NCBI GenBank assembly: GCA_900548765.1
Contig: URLU01000135.1
Location: 1 to 6,210 of the forward strand
Direction of reading: 5' to 3'
Length of the DNA: 6,210 nt
Source: an uncultured Lachnobacterium sp.
GTDB lineage: Bacteria; Bacillota; Clostridia; Lachnospirales; Lachnospiraceae
In this document: piece after piece, positions 5,996 to 6,210 of the stretch
How the letters are laid out: every line of letters begins with the position of its first letter
Numbering within the stretch: position 1 is the stretch's first letter
Position numbers and translations under genes: made by a program
The notes under the pieces: generated by a model
Database searches by the model: none
The model's input: only the letters and a program-made list of their open reading frames with translations
Told to the model about the DNA's origin: nothing

Positions 5996-6210
5996 ATGAG
6001 AAAAATTGCAATTCTCGGCTCAACAGGTTCAATCGGAACCCAGACTCTTGATGTGGTCAGAGAGCATGGAGATATAGAAGTTGTTGCATTATCCTGCGGA
6101 AGAAATATTGACCTTATAGAGAAACAGGTTAGAGAGTTTAAACCTAAATTAGTCAGTGTGTGGAATGAAGCTGATGCAAAGGCTTTAAAGACATCTCTTT
6201 CGGATATGGA
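5996..6210 (+). CDS. dxr: 1-deoxy-D-xylulose 5-phosphate reductoisomerase, N-terminal part
   Basis: Dxr (IspC) converts 1-deoxy-D-xylulose 5-phosphate to 2-C-methyl-D-erythritol 4-phosphate using NADPH. This is the first committed step of the MEP pathway, which makes the isopentenyl units used by UppS. Only 71 codons plus two bases are in the window. They begin MRKIAILGSTGSIGTQTLDVV, with the family's NADPH-binding GSTGSIG at residues 8-14, followed by a typical Rossmann beta-alpha-beta stretch (VVALSCGRN, then REFKPKLVSV). ATG 5996 is preceded by GGAGG at 5985-5989 with a 6-nt spacer. The gene is open at the window edge, so the catalytic region cannot be checked. Its position after cdsA is the conserved order. 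Confidence 0.96.
   Translation, partial: MRKIAILGSTGSIGTQTLDVVREHGDIEVVALSCGRNIDLIEKQVREFKPKLVSVWNEADAKALKTSLSDM

Noticed and set aside
5808..6032. Minus-strand 74-codon reading frame across the cdsA-dxr gap
   Set aside because: It overlaps the ends of two secure genes, shows no recognisable protein family or clear ribosome binding site, and its sequence is dictated by the inverted repeats there.

Overview
The window is a low-to-moderate GC segment of a Gram-positive, Clostridia-type chromosome, most plausibly Lachnospiraceae. That placement is an inference from the strong GGAGG ribosome binding sites, the codon choice, the gene order and protein features such as the long EF-Ts. All eight supported protein genes lie on the + strand. 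Six belong to the widely conserved cluster tsf-pyrH-frr-uppS-cdsA-dxr, which couples translation factors to nucleotide supply, phospholipid precursor synthesis and isoprenoid or undecaprenyl carrier synthesis.

Layout: tsf (elongation factor Ts, 18-1100) ends in a clear intrinsic terminator (1119-1157). A good sigma-A type promoter (1162-1189) then starts a second unit: a membrane-anchored NodB/polysaccharide-deacetylase-like protein (1220-2167), a bactofilin (2188-2955), pyrH (UMP kinase, 2971-3666) and frr (ribosome recycling factor, 3680-4234). A second terminator-like hairpin (4241-4270) follows frr. Then come uppS (undecaprenyl diphosphate synthase, 4304-5014), cdsA (CDP-diacylglycerol synthase, 5027-5839), a 156-nt gap rich in inverted repeats (5840-5995), and the first 71 codons of dxr (DXP reductoisomerase), cut by the window edge.

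The unusual parts are the additions to the standard cluster. A deacetylase-like gene and a bactofilin gene sit between tsf and pyrH. The deacetylase-like protein keeps most NodB motifs but has lost two of the three usual metal ligands, so it may be a pseudoenzyme or use altered chemistry. Beside a cytoskeletal bactofilin this suggests a cell-wall or morphogenesis module. EF-Ts carries an extra stretch of roughly 55-60 residues in its dimerisation region. The cdsA-dxr gap can fold into a closed multi-hairpin structure, which could be an RNA element or a MITE-like palindromic repeat.

Dxr feeds the MEP pathway, UppS polymerises its products into the lipid carrier used for peptidoglycan, and CdsA makes the phospholipid precursor. 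The bactofilin and the deacetylase-like protein would act on or organise the wall built with that carrier.
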